7,721 nt of DNA. Source: Syntrophomonadaceae bacterium. Its GTDB lineage: Bacteria > Bacillota > Syntrophomonadia > Syntrophomonadales > Syntrophomonadaceae. The stretch is taken from NCBI GenBank assembly GCA_028698695.1, contig JAQVWB010000095.1, positions 1 to 7,721 of the forward strand, read 5' to 3'. Both the position numbers and the translations under genes were made by a program. Below the pieces are notes generated by a model. That model was not told the origin of the DNA and made no database searches. It saw only the letters and a program-made list of their open reading frames with translations. This document shows positions 1 to 6,832 of the stretch, in pieces; the first letter of the stretch is position 1; every line of letters starts with the position of its first letter.

Positions 1-537
1 TGGATAAGCACTGGCTCCGGCTACAATTATTTTAGGCTGATATTCCAGAGCCTTTTTTCTTACAACTCCATAATCTATAGTTTCAGTTTCAGGATCAACT
101 CCATAATCAACAACTTTAAAATATTTACCGGAAATATTCACCGGACTGCCATGGGTTAAATGTCCACCATGGCTTAAATTCATACCTAAAATAGTATCTC
201 CGGGCTGCAGAGCAGCAAAATAAACTGCCGTATTGGCCTGGGCACCTGAATGAGGCTGTACATTGGCATGCTCAGCCCCAAATAACTCCCTGGCACGATT
301 ACGAGCCAAATCTTCGGCTATATCAACATATTCACAGCCACCGTAGTAGCGTTTTCCCGGATATCCTTCTGCATATTTATTTGTCATTACCGAACCCTGC
401 GCGGCCATTACTGCTCGGGATACAAAGTTTTCCGAAGCAATTAACTCCAGTTTATAATTCTGTCTTTTTTCCTCCTGGGCAATAGCATCCGCTATCTCCG
501 GGTCTACAGGTCTGACATATTGTTCGATATAGTCCAC
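1..537 (-). CDS. glyA: Serine hydroxymethyltransferase, N-terminal 179 residues (runs off left edge)
   Basis: PLP enzyme that interconverts serine plus tetrahydrofolate with glycine plus 5,10-methylene-tetrahydrofolate in the cytoplasm. It is the main source of one-carbon units. The visible part opens with a family-type N-terminus (VDPEIADAI, then ELIASENFVS at residues 31-40). It continues through NKYAEGYPGKRYYGG (53-67, holding Tyr55 and Glu57), the PLP-phosphate loop SGA at 97-99, and SHGGHLTHG with the ring-stacking His126. The PLP lysine and the C-terminal half lie outside the window; full-length family members are about 410-420 residues. The start is GTG at 537-535, directly abutting the rpiB stop (TAA then GTG), with GAGAGGAG about 8 nt upstream. 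It is the last visible gene of the minus-strand operon. No frameshift is seen. Confidence 0.97.
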   Translation of the reverse strand, partial: MDYIEQYVRPVDPEIADAIAQEEKRQNYKLELIASENFVSRAVMAAQGSVMTNKYAEGYPGKRYYGGCEYVDIAEDLARNRARELFGAEHANVQPHSGAQANTAVYFAALQPGDTILGMNLSHGGHLTHGSPVNISGKYFKVVDYGVDPETETIDYGVVRKKALEYQPKIIVAGASAYP

Positions 538-993
538 TTAATTGGCTCCTCTCTTTGCGTTGTTTTCCAGTAAATGAATCTTTTCTACCCGGCGGGCATG
601 CCTACCTGCTTCAAAATCTGTATACAGGAAAGTTTTTACTATCTCCAGTGCCAGACCGGTTCCAACTACACGAGCACCAACCGCCAGAATATTGGCATCA
701 TTATGCTGCCTGGCCAAACGGGCGGTAAATTCATTTTCACATACCGCTGCCCGGATTCCATTTATTTTATTGGCAGCAATGGAAATACCTATTCCAGTTC
801 CACAGATTAATATACCGGTACACCCCCGGCTTAAAACTTGTCCGGCAACTTCATAGGCAATGTCCGGATAATCAACCGATTCTTCACTGAAAGTACCACA
901 ATCAACGACTTCGTGACCTTCACTCTTCAGCCAGTTGGTTATCTCCTGCTTAAGACCCAGACCAGCATGATCACATCCTATTATAATAACCAT
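538..993 (-). CDS. rpiB: Ribose-5-phosphate isomerase B
   Basis: Cytoplasmic sugar-phosphate isomerase of the RpiB/LacAB family (ribose-5-P to ribulose-5-P, pentose phosphate pathway). Numbered from the chosen ATG, the protein has GCDHAG at 6-11, the active-site loop CGTGIGISIAANK beginning at Cys64, and ARQHNDANIL with His97. These agree with the catalytic Cys and His of the characterised enzymes (Cys66/His99 in E. coli RpiB). At 151 residues it has the usual length. A GTG at 1002 would add three residues and overlap ywlE. The ATG at 993 is preferred because GAGGTG lies 6 nt ahead of it, inside the end of ywlE. The next gene, glyA, begins immediately after its stop. The B. subtilis gene ywlG, which sits between these two, is absent here. 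A LacA/LacB role is unlikely given the housekeeping context. Confidence 0.95.
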   Translation of the reverse strand: MVIIIGCDHAGLGLKQEITNWLKSEGHEVVDCGTFSEESVDYPDIAYEVAGQVLSRGCTGILICGTGIGISIAANKINGIRAAVCENEFTARLARQHNDANILAVGARVVGTGLALEIVKTFLYTDFEAGRHARRVEKIHLLENNAKRGAN

Positions 994-998
994 CTTTT

Positions 999-1460
999 TC
1001 ACCTCATGTTTTCCAAATAGGTAAACAAACGGGGCATCCCCTGTTTTAACTGTTGGAGAGTAATTTGATAAGCCTCCTGACCTTGACCATAGGGGTCAGT
1101 TACATCAGATTCAGGCAGGTCGGCTAATTCAGAGAAAGAAAATACCCGATTTTTGGCAGCGGGATATAGACCCAGCAGTTGTTCATAATGAGCTTCAGTC
1201 ATAGTAATAATAATATCAGCCCAATTTATTATCTGTTCATTTATACTTTTTGATTGATGAAAGCCAAGATCATAGTTTTCATAGCGTAAAACTGCAATTG
1301 CTTCGCTGGAAGCTGATAATCCATCTACAGCAAACAAGCCGGCCGAGTCAACCTCATAGAAATCCTGTTTTGATTTTTGTTTAATTAGTTTTTCCAGAAG
1401 AGCTTTGGCCATAGGGCTTCTACAGGTATTTCCTGTGCAAACAAAAAGGACCCTCTTCAC
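999..1460 (-). CDS. ywlE: Low-molecular-weight phosphatase, YwlE-type protein-arginine phosphatase
   Basis: 153-residue member of the low-molecular-weight protein tyrosine phosphatase family. The P-loop CTGNTCRS is at residues 8-15 (nucleophile Cys8, Arg14), and the general-acid loop DPYG has Asp122. In B. subtilis YwlE the threonine inside the CX5R loop, in place of the Ile/Val of tyrosine phosphatases, gives specificity for phospho-arginine. The same Thr (Thr12) is present here, so arginine-phosphatase activity is the better prediction. It would oppose a McsB arginine kinase, which is not in this window. The start is GTG at 1460-1458 with AGAGGGG about 10 nt upstream, 16 nt after the mntP stop. 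Its terminal codons contain the rpiB ribosome site. Position between mntP and rpiB matches ywlD-ywlE-ywlF of B. subtilis. Confidence 0.92.
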   Translation of the reverse strand: MKRVLFVCTGNTCRSPMAKALLEKLIKQKSKQDFYEVDSAGLFAVDGLSASSEAIAVLRYENYDLGFHQSKSINEQIINWADIIITMTEAHYEQLLGLYPAAKNRVFSFSELADLPESDVTDPYGQGQEAYQITLQQLKQGMPRLFTYLENMR

Positions 1461-1476
1461 CCTGACATTTCCCCTC

Positions 1477-2070
1477 TTATAAGATTAATTTTACTGCCAG
1501 AGCCAATAGAATAATGCCTCCTGCTAATTGGGCATAGCTGCCAATAACGCGACTGAATACTTTTCCGGCATAAAATCCGGTTAAAGTCATAGCCCCGGCG
1601 GTAATCCCTACCATTATTACAGTTGTTAATACAGGCACCTTTAAGGTACCTAACCCAAAGCCTACTGTCAAGGCATCAATACTTACTGAAACTGCCAGAA
1701 TCAAGATACTGCCCCAACCTGCTGCCGAGTGCTGCAGGGAGGCTTCACGCGAAAATGATAGAGAGTTTTTCCTGATAGGCAGTGTCTGTACCTGTAATTC
1801 CCGATAACCTTTGATTAACAAATCAGAAGCAATATAAGCCAGCACCAGAGCCCCAACCCGGGCTGCCCAAACCCCTAAGAATTTGCCCGCTGCCATTCCC
1901 AGACCAAGACCAACCAGCGGCATAATTACATGTAATACTGCTACCGTAAATGCAAACCTTACTTCATAATCCCTCGTTACTCCCTTAAGTCCCATACCCA
2001 TGGAAAGTGAAAAGGCGTCCAGTCCCAGCACCAGAGCAACCAGTATTATAGTAATCAACTGTTCGTACAT
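1477..2070 (-). CDS. mntP: Manganese efflux pump MntP
   Basis: 197-residue polytopic membrane protein of the MntP (YebN/YwlD) family, which exports Mn2+ from the cytoplasm. It is built as two related halves, each carrying the membrane-embedded acidic motif: LGLDAFSLSMG (Asp18) and VSIDALTVGFGLG (Asp132). Six hydrophobic segments are visible, near residues 4-25, 38-59, 66-86, 119-140, 146-168 and 176-196. A polar stretch at about 89-116 joins the halves. The ATG at 2070 is the natural start, but its ribosome site is poor: GGGAG lies about 13 nt upstream, so translation may partly depend on coupling to sua5, 21 nt away. No yybP-ykoY-type manganese riboswitch precedes it, which fits an internal operon gene. 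Length is near the family norm. Confidence 0.94.
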   Translation of the reverse strand: MYEQLITIILVALVLGLDAFSLSMGMGLKGVTRDYEVRFAFTVAVLHVIMPLVGLGLGMAAGKFLGVWAARVGALVLAYIASDLLIKGYRELQVQTLPIRKNSLSFSREASLQHSAAGWGSILILAVSVSIDALTVGFGLGTLKVPVLTTVIMVGITAGAMTLTGFYAGKVFSRVIGSYAQLAGGIILLALAVKLIL

Positions 2071-2091
2071 GTCTTTTAAAAAACTCCCTTG

Positions 2092-3066
2092 CTACTTGAT
2101 GCCTGCCAGTTGCTTTATCTTTTCCAGTATAGCTTCATGCCCGGAATCCCGGGCCTCTGGCAATGGTGGAAAAAGCAGTACTTCTATGCCTTTTTTCTCA
2201 GCATCCCGTAAAATGGAATACACTTTATTAACTTCACCCTGCAAATAGTATTCCTGTTTTATATTACTTATGTAATCAGCATCTTTATATGACCAGAATA
2301 CAACCGCTGCACTGATTCCGGTTTCATTATAATATTGTAGCAGCTTGTTAAGGTTATCCATATCATCTGCTATTCGGACCAGACTATGTAACCTGATACC
2401 GGAAGAAGCAGTCATTTGCGTATTTGTCTCTATTTTCTCTCCCAAAACCCGTTCCAATTCTGCTATGCTTACTCCACCCAGGCGCAACACGGTTGGCTTG
2501 CTGCTCATGTCCAAAACCGTTGACTCGACCCCCAGACCAGTCATACCTGCATCCAGGACTGCAGCTATTCTGCCATGCAGATCCTCTTTTACATCCTGTG
2601 CACATACCGGACTGGGACGCCCTGACAAATTCGCACTGGTAGCTGCCAACGGTCCACAATAATCAATCAACTGCTGGGCTACCCGATGCTCAGGCATTCT
2701 CAACCCTACAGTGGGTTTGCCTGCCCGAACAATTTCCGGTATCTGAGGACGGGCGCGTAAAACAATAGACAGGGGGCCCGGCCAGAAATGCTGCATTAAA
2801 CGGCGAACCTGCTCCGGCACTTCTTCCACTAATTGCTGAACATGTTCAAGCTGACTGATATGAACCAGCAAGGGGTTTAGTGGTGGACGGTCTTTGGCAA
2901 TATATATCTTTTCTACGGCATTAGCGGAAAAAGCACTGGCACCCACACCGTAAACGGTTTCGGTAGGAAAAGCCACCAGTTCTTCCTTCATTATCAGCCC
3001 GGCAGCCTGGGTAATTATGTTTTTATCCGGATTATGCTTGTCTATCTGCCAATAAACCGTTTGCAA
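2092..3066 (-). CDS. sua5: Threonylcarbamoyl-AMP synthase, long Sua5 form
   Basis: Makes threonylcarbamoyl-AMP from threonine, bicarbonate and ATP, the first step of t6A37 tRNA modification. The YrdC/TsaC domain covers about residues 10-205, with FPTETVYG (33-40), AKDRPPLNPL (57-66), SANLSG (144-149) and GVESTV (179-184). A C-terminal Sua5 domain follows at about 235-324, ending in a recognisable VLLFPPLPEA-type strand. The linker between the domains is unusual. Family members normally carry a PGMxxxHYxP-type sequence there that closes over the active site, but here residues 221-230 read SSGIRLHSLV, so the HYxP part is lost. The start is TTG at 3066-3064, supported by the family-like N-terminus (VYWQID) and GGGAGAAGGG upstream. 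It lies 4 nt after prmC and 21 nt before mntP. Activity is likely because the YrdC core is intact. Confidence 0.93.
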   Translation of the reverse strand: MQTVYWQIDKHNPDKNIITQAAGLIMKEELVAFPTETVYGVGASAFSANAVEKIYIAKDRPPLNPLLVHISQLEHVQQLVEEVPEQVRRLMQHFWPGPLSIVLRARPQIPEIVRAGKPTVGLRMPEHRVAQQLIDYCGPLAATSANLSGRPSPVCAQDVKEDLHGRIAAVLDAGMTGLGVESTVLDMSSKPTVLRLGGVSIAELERVLGEKIETNTQMTASSGIRLHSLVRIADDMDNLNKLLQYYNETGISAAVVFWSYKDADYISNIKQEYYLQGEVNKVYSILRDAEKKGIEVLLFPPLPEARDSGHEAILEKIKQLAGIK

Positions 3067-3070
3067 TATC

Positions 3071-3916
3071 TTAATCCCTTCTCCCTAATAGTATACGATC
3101 ATGTCCGCTATAGTCCTGTATTAATTCAACCTGCACAAACCCGGTCAACATTTCCTGAGCAGCCTTTCCCTGTCCGGCGCCAATTTCCAACAGCATATAA
3201 CCCTGGGGTTTCAAATGGTTACTGGCGGCTAAAACTAACCGACGATATGGATCCAGACCATCTTCTCCGCCCAACAACGCCAGTTCGGGTTCATACAGCC
3301 TTATTTCAGGAGACAATGATTGATATTCCGCCTCACTGATATACGGCAGATTAGCAACAATTAAATCAAACTTCTCATCCTCAAATGGTTCCAATAAATC
3401 CCCCTGGAAAAAATTAATATTTACTCCATGCCGATCAGCATTTTTTCGGGCAATCTCCAGAGCCGCTGCAGATATATCTACTGCTTTTACATCGGCATAG
3501 GGGGCATAATAAGCTATACTAACCGCAATAGCACCTGACCCGGTACCGATATCACATACCTGCCCCGATTGCCGTATCGACAATATTTCCAGAGCTTTCT
3601 CCACCAGCAGCTCGGTTTCCGGGCGCGGAATAAGTACTGCCGGAGAGACCGAAAATTCCAATGACATGAATTCTTTTACTCCTGATATATATGCCGATGG
3701 TTCCCCTTTAACACGACGTTTAATTAATTCCCGGTACTGGTCGCGCTCCTGCTGATTAACCGGAGCTTCATAATGAGTATATAAATAAACCCGGTCCTTA
3801 TGCAGAACTCGGGTTAAAAGAAGCTCGGCTTCCAACCGGGACTCCTCAATTCCCTTTTCGGCAAAGTACCGGGTGGTCCAATCCAATAGTTCTTTTATAT
3901 TCCAGGTTTGTGCCAC
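3071..3916 (-). CDS. prmC: Release factor glutamine N5-methyltransferase
   Basis: SAM-dependent enzyme that methylates the glutamine of the GGQ motif in release factors RF1 and RF2, stimulating termination. A helical N-terminal release-factor-binding domain (about 1-75) precedes IPRPETE (96-102), the SAM loop DIGTGSG (122-128), and the substrate-amide motif. That motif reads NLPY (189-192) rather than the usual NPPY. At 281 residues it has normal length. The start is GTG at 3916-3914, which abuts the prfA stop exactly; its ribosome site CAGGTGG lies within the last prfA codons, indicating tight coupling to its own substrate's gene. The prfA-prmC pairing is conserved across Firmicutes. Confidence 0.95.
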   Translation of the reverse strand: MAQTWNIKELLDWTTRYFAEKGIEESRLEAELLLTRVLHKDRVYLYTHYEAPVNQQERDQYRELIKRRVKGEPSAYISGVKEFMSLEFSVSPAVLIPRPETELLVEKALEILSIRQSGQVCDIGTGSGAIAVSIAYYAPYADVKAVDISAAALEIARKNADRHGVNINFFQGDLLEPFEDEKFDLIVANLPYISEAEYQSLSPEIRLYEPELALLGGEDGLDPYRRLVLAASNHLKPQGYMLLEIGAGQGKAAQEMLTGFVQVELIQDYSGHDRILLGRRD

Positions 3917-4984
3917 TTAATCCACCTGCTTTAATCTCTCTGCCTGGTCATGCGTAATAAGCGCATCTACAATCTGGTTAAGCTGCCCACCCAAAATTAA
4001 ATCCAACTTATGCAGGGTAAGATTAATTCTATGGTCGCTTACGCGTCCCTGCGGGAAATTGTAAGTACGAATTCGTTCACTGCGATCGCCGCTGCCAACC
4101 TGATTCTTACGCGTTCCAGCCAACTCGGCGTTTTTCTCTTCTTCCATTATCTCTTTAACGCGAGCACGCAATACACGCAAAGCCTTGGCTTTATTCTTAT
4201 GCTGTGATTTCTCATCCTGGCAGGTTACGACAATACCAGTAGGAATATGTGTAATCCGCACCGCCGACTGAGTAGTGTTTACTGACTGTCCTCCCGGACC
4301 ACTGGAACAATAAACATCAATACGCAACTCATTCTGGTCAATTTCCACTTCCACTTCTTCTGCCTCAGGTAATACCGCTACCGTTGCCGCTGAAGTATGG
4401 ATACGACCACCTGACTCGGTGCTGGGAATTCTTTGCACGCGATGCACACCTGACTCATATTTAAGTTTGCTGTATGCTCCCCGTCCATCAATAACAAAAA
4501 TAATTTCCTTTATTCCACCAATATCTGTATAATGTGAATCCATTATCTCTACACGCCATCCCTGTTCTTCGGCATAACGGGAATACATTCTAAACAAATC
4601 CCCGGCAAACAAGGCCGCCTCTTCCCCGCCGGTTCCGGCCCTGATTTCCATAATTACACTCTTTTGGTCATTCGGGTCCTGAGGCAGCAACAGTACCTTC
4701 AATTGCTTTTCCAATTCCGCCAATCGCTCCTGCAAGCTTTGGCTTTCTTCTATTAACATTTCCCGGAAATCCTCATCCTGGTCTTCAGCCAGCATTTCCC
4801 GGGATTCTTCCAATTGCCGGGCTACTGATTTATATTCCTTATAATGATTGACGACTTCATCCATATCAGCCCGGGCCTTGGCATACTTCTGAAATTGAGC
4901 CTGGTCAGCCAGGACTTCCGGACTGCCCAATAATTCAATTAATTCATCATAACGATCCTCAAGGCTCTGTAACTTGTCGAGCAT
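3917..4984 (-). CDS. prfA: Peptide chain release factor 1 (RF1)
   Basis: Class I release factor that reads UAA and UAG and triggers peptidyl-tRNA hydrolysis on the ribosome. At 355 residues it is full length. A coiled-coil-rich N-terminal domain (about 1-100) is followed by the conserved EIRAGTGGEEAALF block (113-126). The codon-reading tripeptide is PST at 187-189 (the RF1 form is PxT, usually PAT or PVT; RF2 has SPF). The catalytic loop is GPGGQ (229-233), whose Gln233 is the PrmC target. The TRKNQVGSGDRSERIRTYNFPQ-region signature lies near 291-312. The start is ATG at 4984, with AGGAGG 9 nt upstream. It directly precedes prmC with no gap. It is not RF2, since there is no SPF and no programmed frameshift. 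Confidence 0.98.
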   Translation of the reverse strand: MLDKLQSLEDRYDELIELLGSPEVLADQAQFQKYAKARADMDEVVNHYKEYKSVARQLEESREMLAEDQDEDFREMLIEESQSLQERLAELEKQLKVLLLPQDPNDQKSVIMEIRAGTGGEEAALFAGDLFRMYSRYAEEQGWRVEIMDSHYTDIGGIKEIIFVIDGRGAYSKLKYESGVHRVQRIPSTESGGRIHTSAATVAVLPEAEEVEVEIDQNELRIDVYCSSGPGGQSVNTTQSAVRITHIPTGIVVTCQDEKSQHKNKAKALRVLRARVKEIMEEEKNAELAGTRKNQVGSGDRSERIRTYNFPQGRVSDHRINLTLHKLDLILGGQLNQIVDALITHDQAERLKQVD

Positions 4985-5014
4985 TTTTAATATCCTCCTC
5001 GAATAAAGGGTAAC

Positions 5015-5935
5015 TTAATGGGCACCTGCTCCCAAAGGTACTAAAGACTCATCAATAACCGCAGGCTGGTCCTCTGCTGCCAGCACTGCCTTTAAAGCAG
5101 TCAAAGCAACTTCCAGCTGGGTATCATCCGGCTCCCGCGTAGTCAGCCCCTGCAACCATAAACCGGGGGCAATAATCCAGCCGGCCCAGCGATTCTGATA
5201 AAAACGACCTGAAAACTTGATGAACTCATAACCCAGACCAGCTATAATCGGTAATACCGCCAACCGGGTCCAGATTCTATAAAAAAGGCTTCCCTCACCT
5301 AAAAAAACAAATACCAAAATAGACAGTACCATTACAATCAATAGAAAACTGGTTCCGCAACGGGGATGTCGGGTAGAGTGACGACGCGCATTTTCAACCG
5401 TCAGCTCTTCACCAGCCTCAAAAGTAAAAATAGACTTATGCTCCGCCCCATGGTACATGAACACTCGTTCAATTTCTTCCATACGGGAAATTGCATAGAC
5501 ATAAAGCAGGAAAAACCCAATTCTGAGCAAACCCTCCACCAGATTTTGGGCAACGACCCCTCCCAGCCAAGCCTGCGTAAAATGCACTGCGGCTGTAGGT
5601 AATATAACGAAAAGCAATATTGCCAGAACAAACGCCAGTACTCCGGTAATCAACATCTCCATCGGGGAAATTTCTTCTTCTTCCTCTTCCATGGACATAT
5701 TGGCCGATTTATTTAACATGCGTATGCCCAGAGCCATCGAATCAATAAGCACAAAAGTACCCCGTATAAAAGGCCACTTCAAAAATGGATAACGGGATGC
5801 GAAACTGCTGACCGTTTCTCTTTCCAAATCTATTTCTCCATTTTGTTTTCGAACTGCCACAGCAGCATTTTCGGGACCACGCATCATAACCCCTTCAATA
5901 ACTGCCATACCTCCATATTGGAAACAAGGCTTCAT
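5015..5935 (-). CDS. DUF1385 family membrane protein (YqhQ-like), function unknown
   Basis: 306-residue integral membrane protein of the DUF1385 family, often labelled a putative metal-dependent enzyme although no reaction is established to my knowledge. A conserved N-terminus (YGGMAVIEGVMMRGP, 7-21) is followed by an acidic run of six Glu (83-88). Hydrophobic segments lie near 92-115, 133-150, 195-214 and 223-241. Between the second and third sits HGAEHK (162-167), then HPRCGTSF (190-197). These His, Glu and Cys residues are plausible metal ligands, but that is inference. The start is ATG at 5935, with AGGCGG close upstream. It begins the operon after the rpmE terminator; only a weak -10-like CATAAT (5966-5961) is visible in the 40-nt gap, so read-through may contribute. 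It lies 30 nt ahead of prfA. Confidence 0.88.
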   Translation of the reverse strand: MKPCFQYGGMAVIEGVMMRGPENAAVAVRKQNGEIDLERETVSSFASRYPFLKWPFIRGTFVLIDSMALGIRMLNKSANMSMEEEEEEISPMEMLITGVLAFVLAILLFVILPTAAVHFTQAWLGGVVAQNLVEGLLRIGFFLLYVYAISRMEEIERVFMYHGAEHKSIFTFEAGEELTVENARRHSTRHPRCGTSFLLIVMVLSILVFVFLGEGSLFYRIWTRLAVLPIIAGLGYEFIKFSGRFYQNRWAGWIIAPGLWLQGLTTREPDDTQLEVALTALKAVLAAEDQPAVIDESLVPLGAGAH

Positions 5936-5982
5936 AATATCCGCCTGCCTTCCTATATATATTATGCAAAAAGGCGATATAT

Positions 5983-6011
5983 AAAAATAGCAGAGGAACT
6001 CCTCTGCTATT
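5983..6011 (-). terminator. Intrinsic terminator of rpmE
   Basis: On the minus strand an 11-bp perfect stem (AATAGCAGAGG with CCTCTGCTATT, arms at 6011-6001 and 5996-5986) closes a 4-nt loop and runs into a U-rich tail (TTTTTAT). It lies 13 nt after the rpmE stop and before the DUF1385 start, so it should make rpmE largely monocistronic. Confidence 0.9.
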
Positions 6012-6023
6012 ACGCATTACCCA

Positions 6024-6227
6024 CTAGTTTAAGCCGTACTTTTTCTTAAACTTATCAACTCGTCCGGTGGTATCTACAAGTCTGGATTTATTTCCGGTAT
6101 AAAACGGGTGGCATTTGGAGCATATCTCCACTTTTATGTTTTCCTTTGTAGAACCAGTTTCAATCTCGTTACCGCAAGCACACCTGGCTACGGCCCGATG
6201 ATACTGAGGATGTATATTATCCTTCAC
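6024..6227 (-). CDS. rpmE: 50S ribosomal protein L31, zinc-type
   Basis: 67-residue large-subunit ribosomal protein L31. It has the canonical opening KDNIHPQYH and the four cysteines of the zinc-binding (C+) form: Cys16, Cys18, Cys36 and Cys39. The core is CxCGNEIETGSTK, then CSKCHPFYTG, then a basic FKKKYG tail. The GTG at 6227-6225 is preferred as start because GAGGTG (6239-6234) lies 6 nt upstream and the protein then begins as family members do. An ATG at 6230 adds one residue with a cramped 3-nt spacing; a GTG at 6236 overlaps the ribosome site. It is transcribed from its own extended -10 promoter and closed by a strong terminator. Zn-type L31 is replaced by a Cys-free paralogue under zinc limitation in some bacteria; no such paralogue is seen here. 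Confidence 0.95.
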   Translation of the reverse strand: MKDNIHPQYHRAVARCACGNEIETGSTKENIKVEICSKCHPFYTGNKSRLVDTTGRVDKFKKKYGLN

Positions 6228-6302
6228 CATGTTCACCTCACTTTGGGAAAATATCTATTAAAACATAACATTTTGCCTGTACTAAAGCAAACTGCAAAAA
6301 AA

Positions 6303-6331
6303 ATTATAGCAGTAATCATATCAAAAAACAA
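6303..6331 (-). promoter_or_regulatory. Promoter of rpmE
   Basis: On the minus strand TTGTTT (6331-6326), a 17-nt spacer and a perfect TATAAT (6308-6303) preceded by TGC, an extended -10. Predicted transcription start is near 6296, giving a leader of about 70 nt before rpmE. It points away from the ferritin-like gene promoter, whose -35 lies about 24 bp away. Confidence 0.8.
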
Positions 6332-6351
6332 GTAAAAGAATGCTTAGTGTC

Positions 6352-6382
6352 TTGTTGATCAGCAATAATGTCATGGTATAAC
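6352..6382 (+). promoter_or_regulatory. Promoter of ferritin-like gene with palindrome over the -35
   Basis: TTGATC (6355-6360), a 16-nt spacer and TATAAC (6377-6382) preceded by TGG, an extended -10. The -35 lies inside a 14-bp near-palindrome TTGTTGATCAGCAA (6352-6365, one mismatched pair), which could be an operator. The predicted start near 6389 gives a long 5' leader of about 130 nt. The regulator is not identifiable from sequence. Confidence 0.55.
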
Positions 6383-6463
6383 CCTCTTTTTTAATGTCAA
6401 CCCTAATAGCTGTGAATGTAAACCTGCAAAGAATCAAATACTAGGCAGAGGCAGAGGCTAAGG

Positions 6464-6475
6464 TTATTATAATAA
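6464..6475 (+). promoter_or_regulatory. AT palindrome with a consensus -10 in the ferritin-like gene leader
   Basis: TTATTATAATAA is a perfect 12-bp palindrome containing TATAAT (6468-6473), 43 nt before the start codon. It could be a second -10 element, although no -35 is seen at the right distance. It could also be a Fur/PerR-type half-site, since TTATTATAA equals the right part of the PerR consensus, while the left part does not match. AT-rich palindromes arise easily, so support is modest. Confidence 0.3.
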
Positions 6476-6517
6476 ACAGGCTTTTGAATCGAACACAAAT
6501 ACAAAGGAGGGACCATT

Positions 6518-6832
6518 TTGGCATTAATAGGAGACCCTTTTGTCGCAAATGTAAACAAACAAATGACTACTACAGAACTGATTCAAGCTCTGCGGGTAGA
6601 TATTGTAGGAGAAATGGAAGCGATCATCGTTTATGAAGCCCATGCCAGTGCAACATCCGATGAAAGGGTAAAAAAAGTTCTGATGCACATTGCCGATGAG
6701 GAAAGGCATCATGTAGGAGAATTGCAGCAACTGCTGTTTATGCTTAATCCAAATGAGCAGAAATTCATAGATCAGGGGATGCAGACGGTACAACAACAAC
6801 AGACTCAGAACTTTCAAGGTTCTATACAATAG
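6518..6832 (+). CDS. Half-ferritin of the encapsulin-associated ferritin-like type
   Basis: 104-residue protein with one helical hairpin of the ferritin-like fold. Helix 1 contains EMEAIIVYEAH (32-42) and helix 2 ADEERHHVGELQ (59-70). Glu32/Glu34, Glu62 and His65 match the metal ligands of encapsulated ferritin (EncFtn), which forms a ferroxidase centre only when two such hairpins dimerise. The N-terminal layout (short NPF-like start, then TxxELIxALRxDI) resembles the ferritin-like domain fused to some archaeal encapsulins. The tail after residue 89 is Gln-rich and ends in GSIQ. Likely role: iron oxidation or storage, or peroxide protection. The start is TTG at 6518 with AAAGGAGGG 6 nt upstream. 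It stands alone, with its own promoter and a terminator at 6937. No encapsulin gene is visible. Classification as a generic rubrerythrin-like protein is the alternative; no rubredoxin domain is present. Confidence 0.85.
   Translation: MALIGDPFVANVNKQMTTTELIQALRVDIVGEMEAIIVYEAHASATSDERVKKVLMHIADEERHHVGELQQLLFMLNPNEQKFIDQGMQTVQQQQTQNFQGSIQ

Noticed and set aside
2071..2091. Possible manganese riboswitch ahead of mntP
   Set aside because: Only 21 nt separate it from sua5; there is no room for a yybP-ykoY structure and none of its motifs are seen.
4418..4426. PST instead of PAT/PVT as the RF1 codon-reading tripeptide
   Set aside because: It still fits the PxT pattern of RF1; Ser at the middle position is a mild change, so no altered stop-codon reading is claimed.
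6228..6296. Possible L31 autoregulatory leader RNA upstream of rpmE
   Set aside because: The leader is about 70 nt and I could not find a convincing stem structure in it.
6444..6458. Short tandem GGCAGA repeat in the ferritin-like gene leader
   Set aside because: Only two and a half units; no evidence of function.
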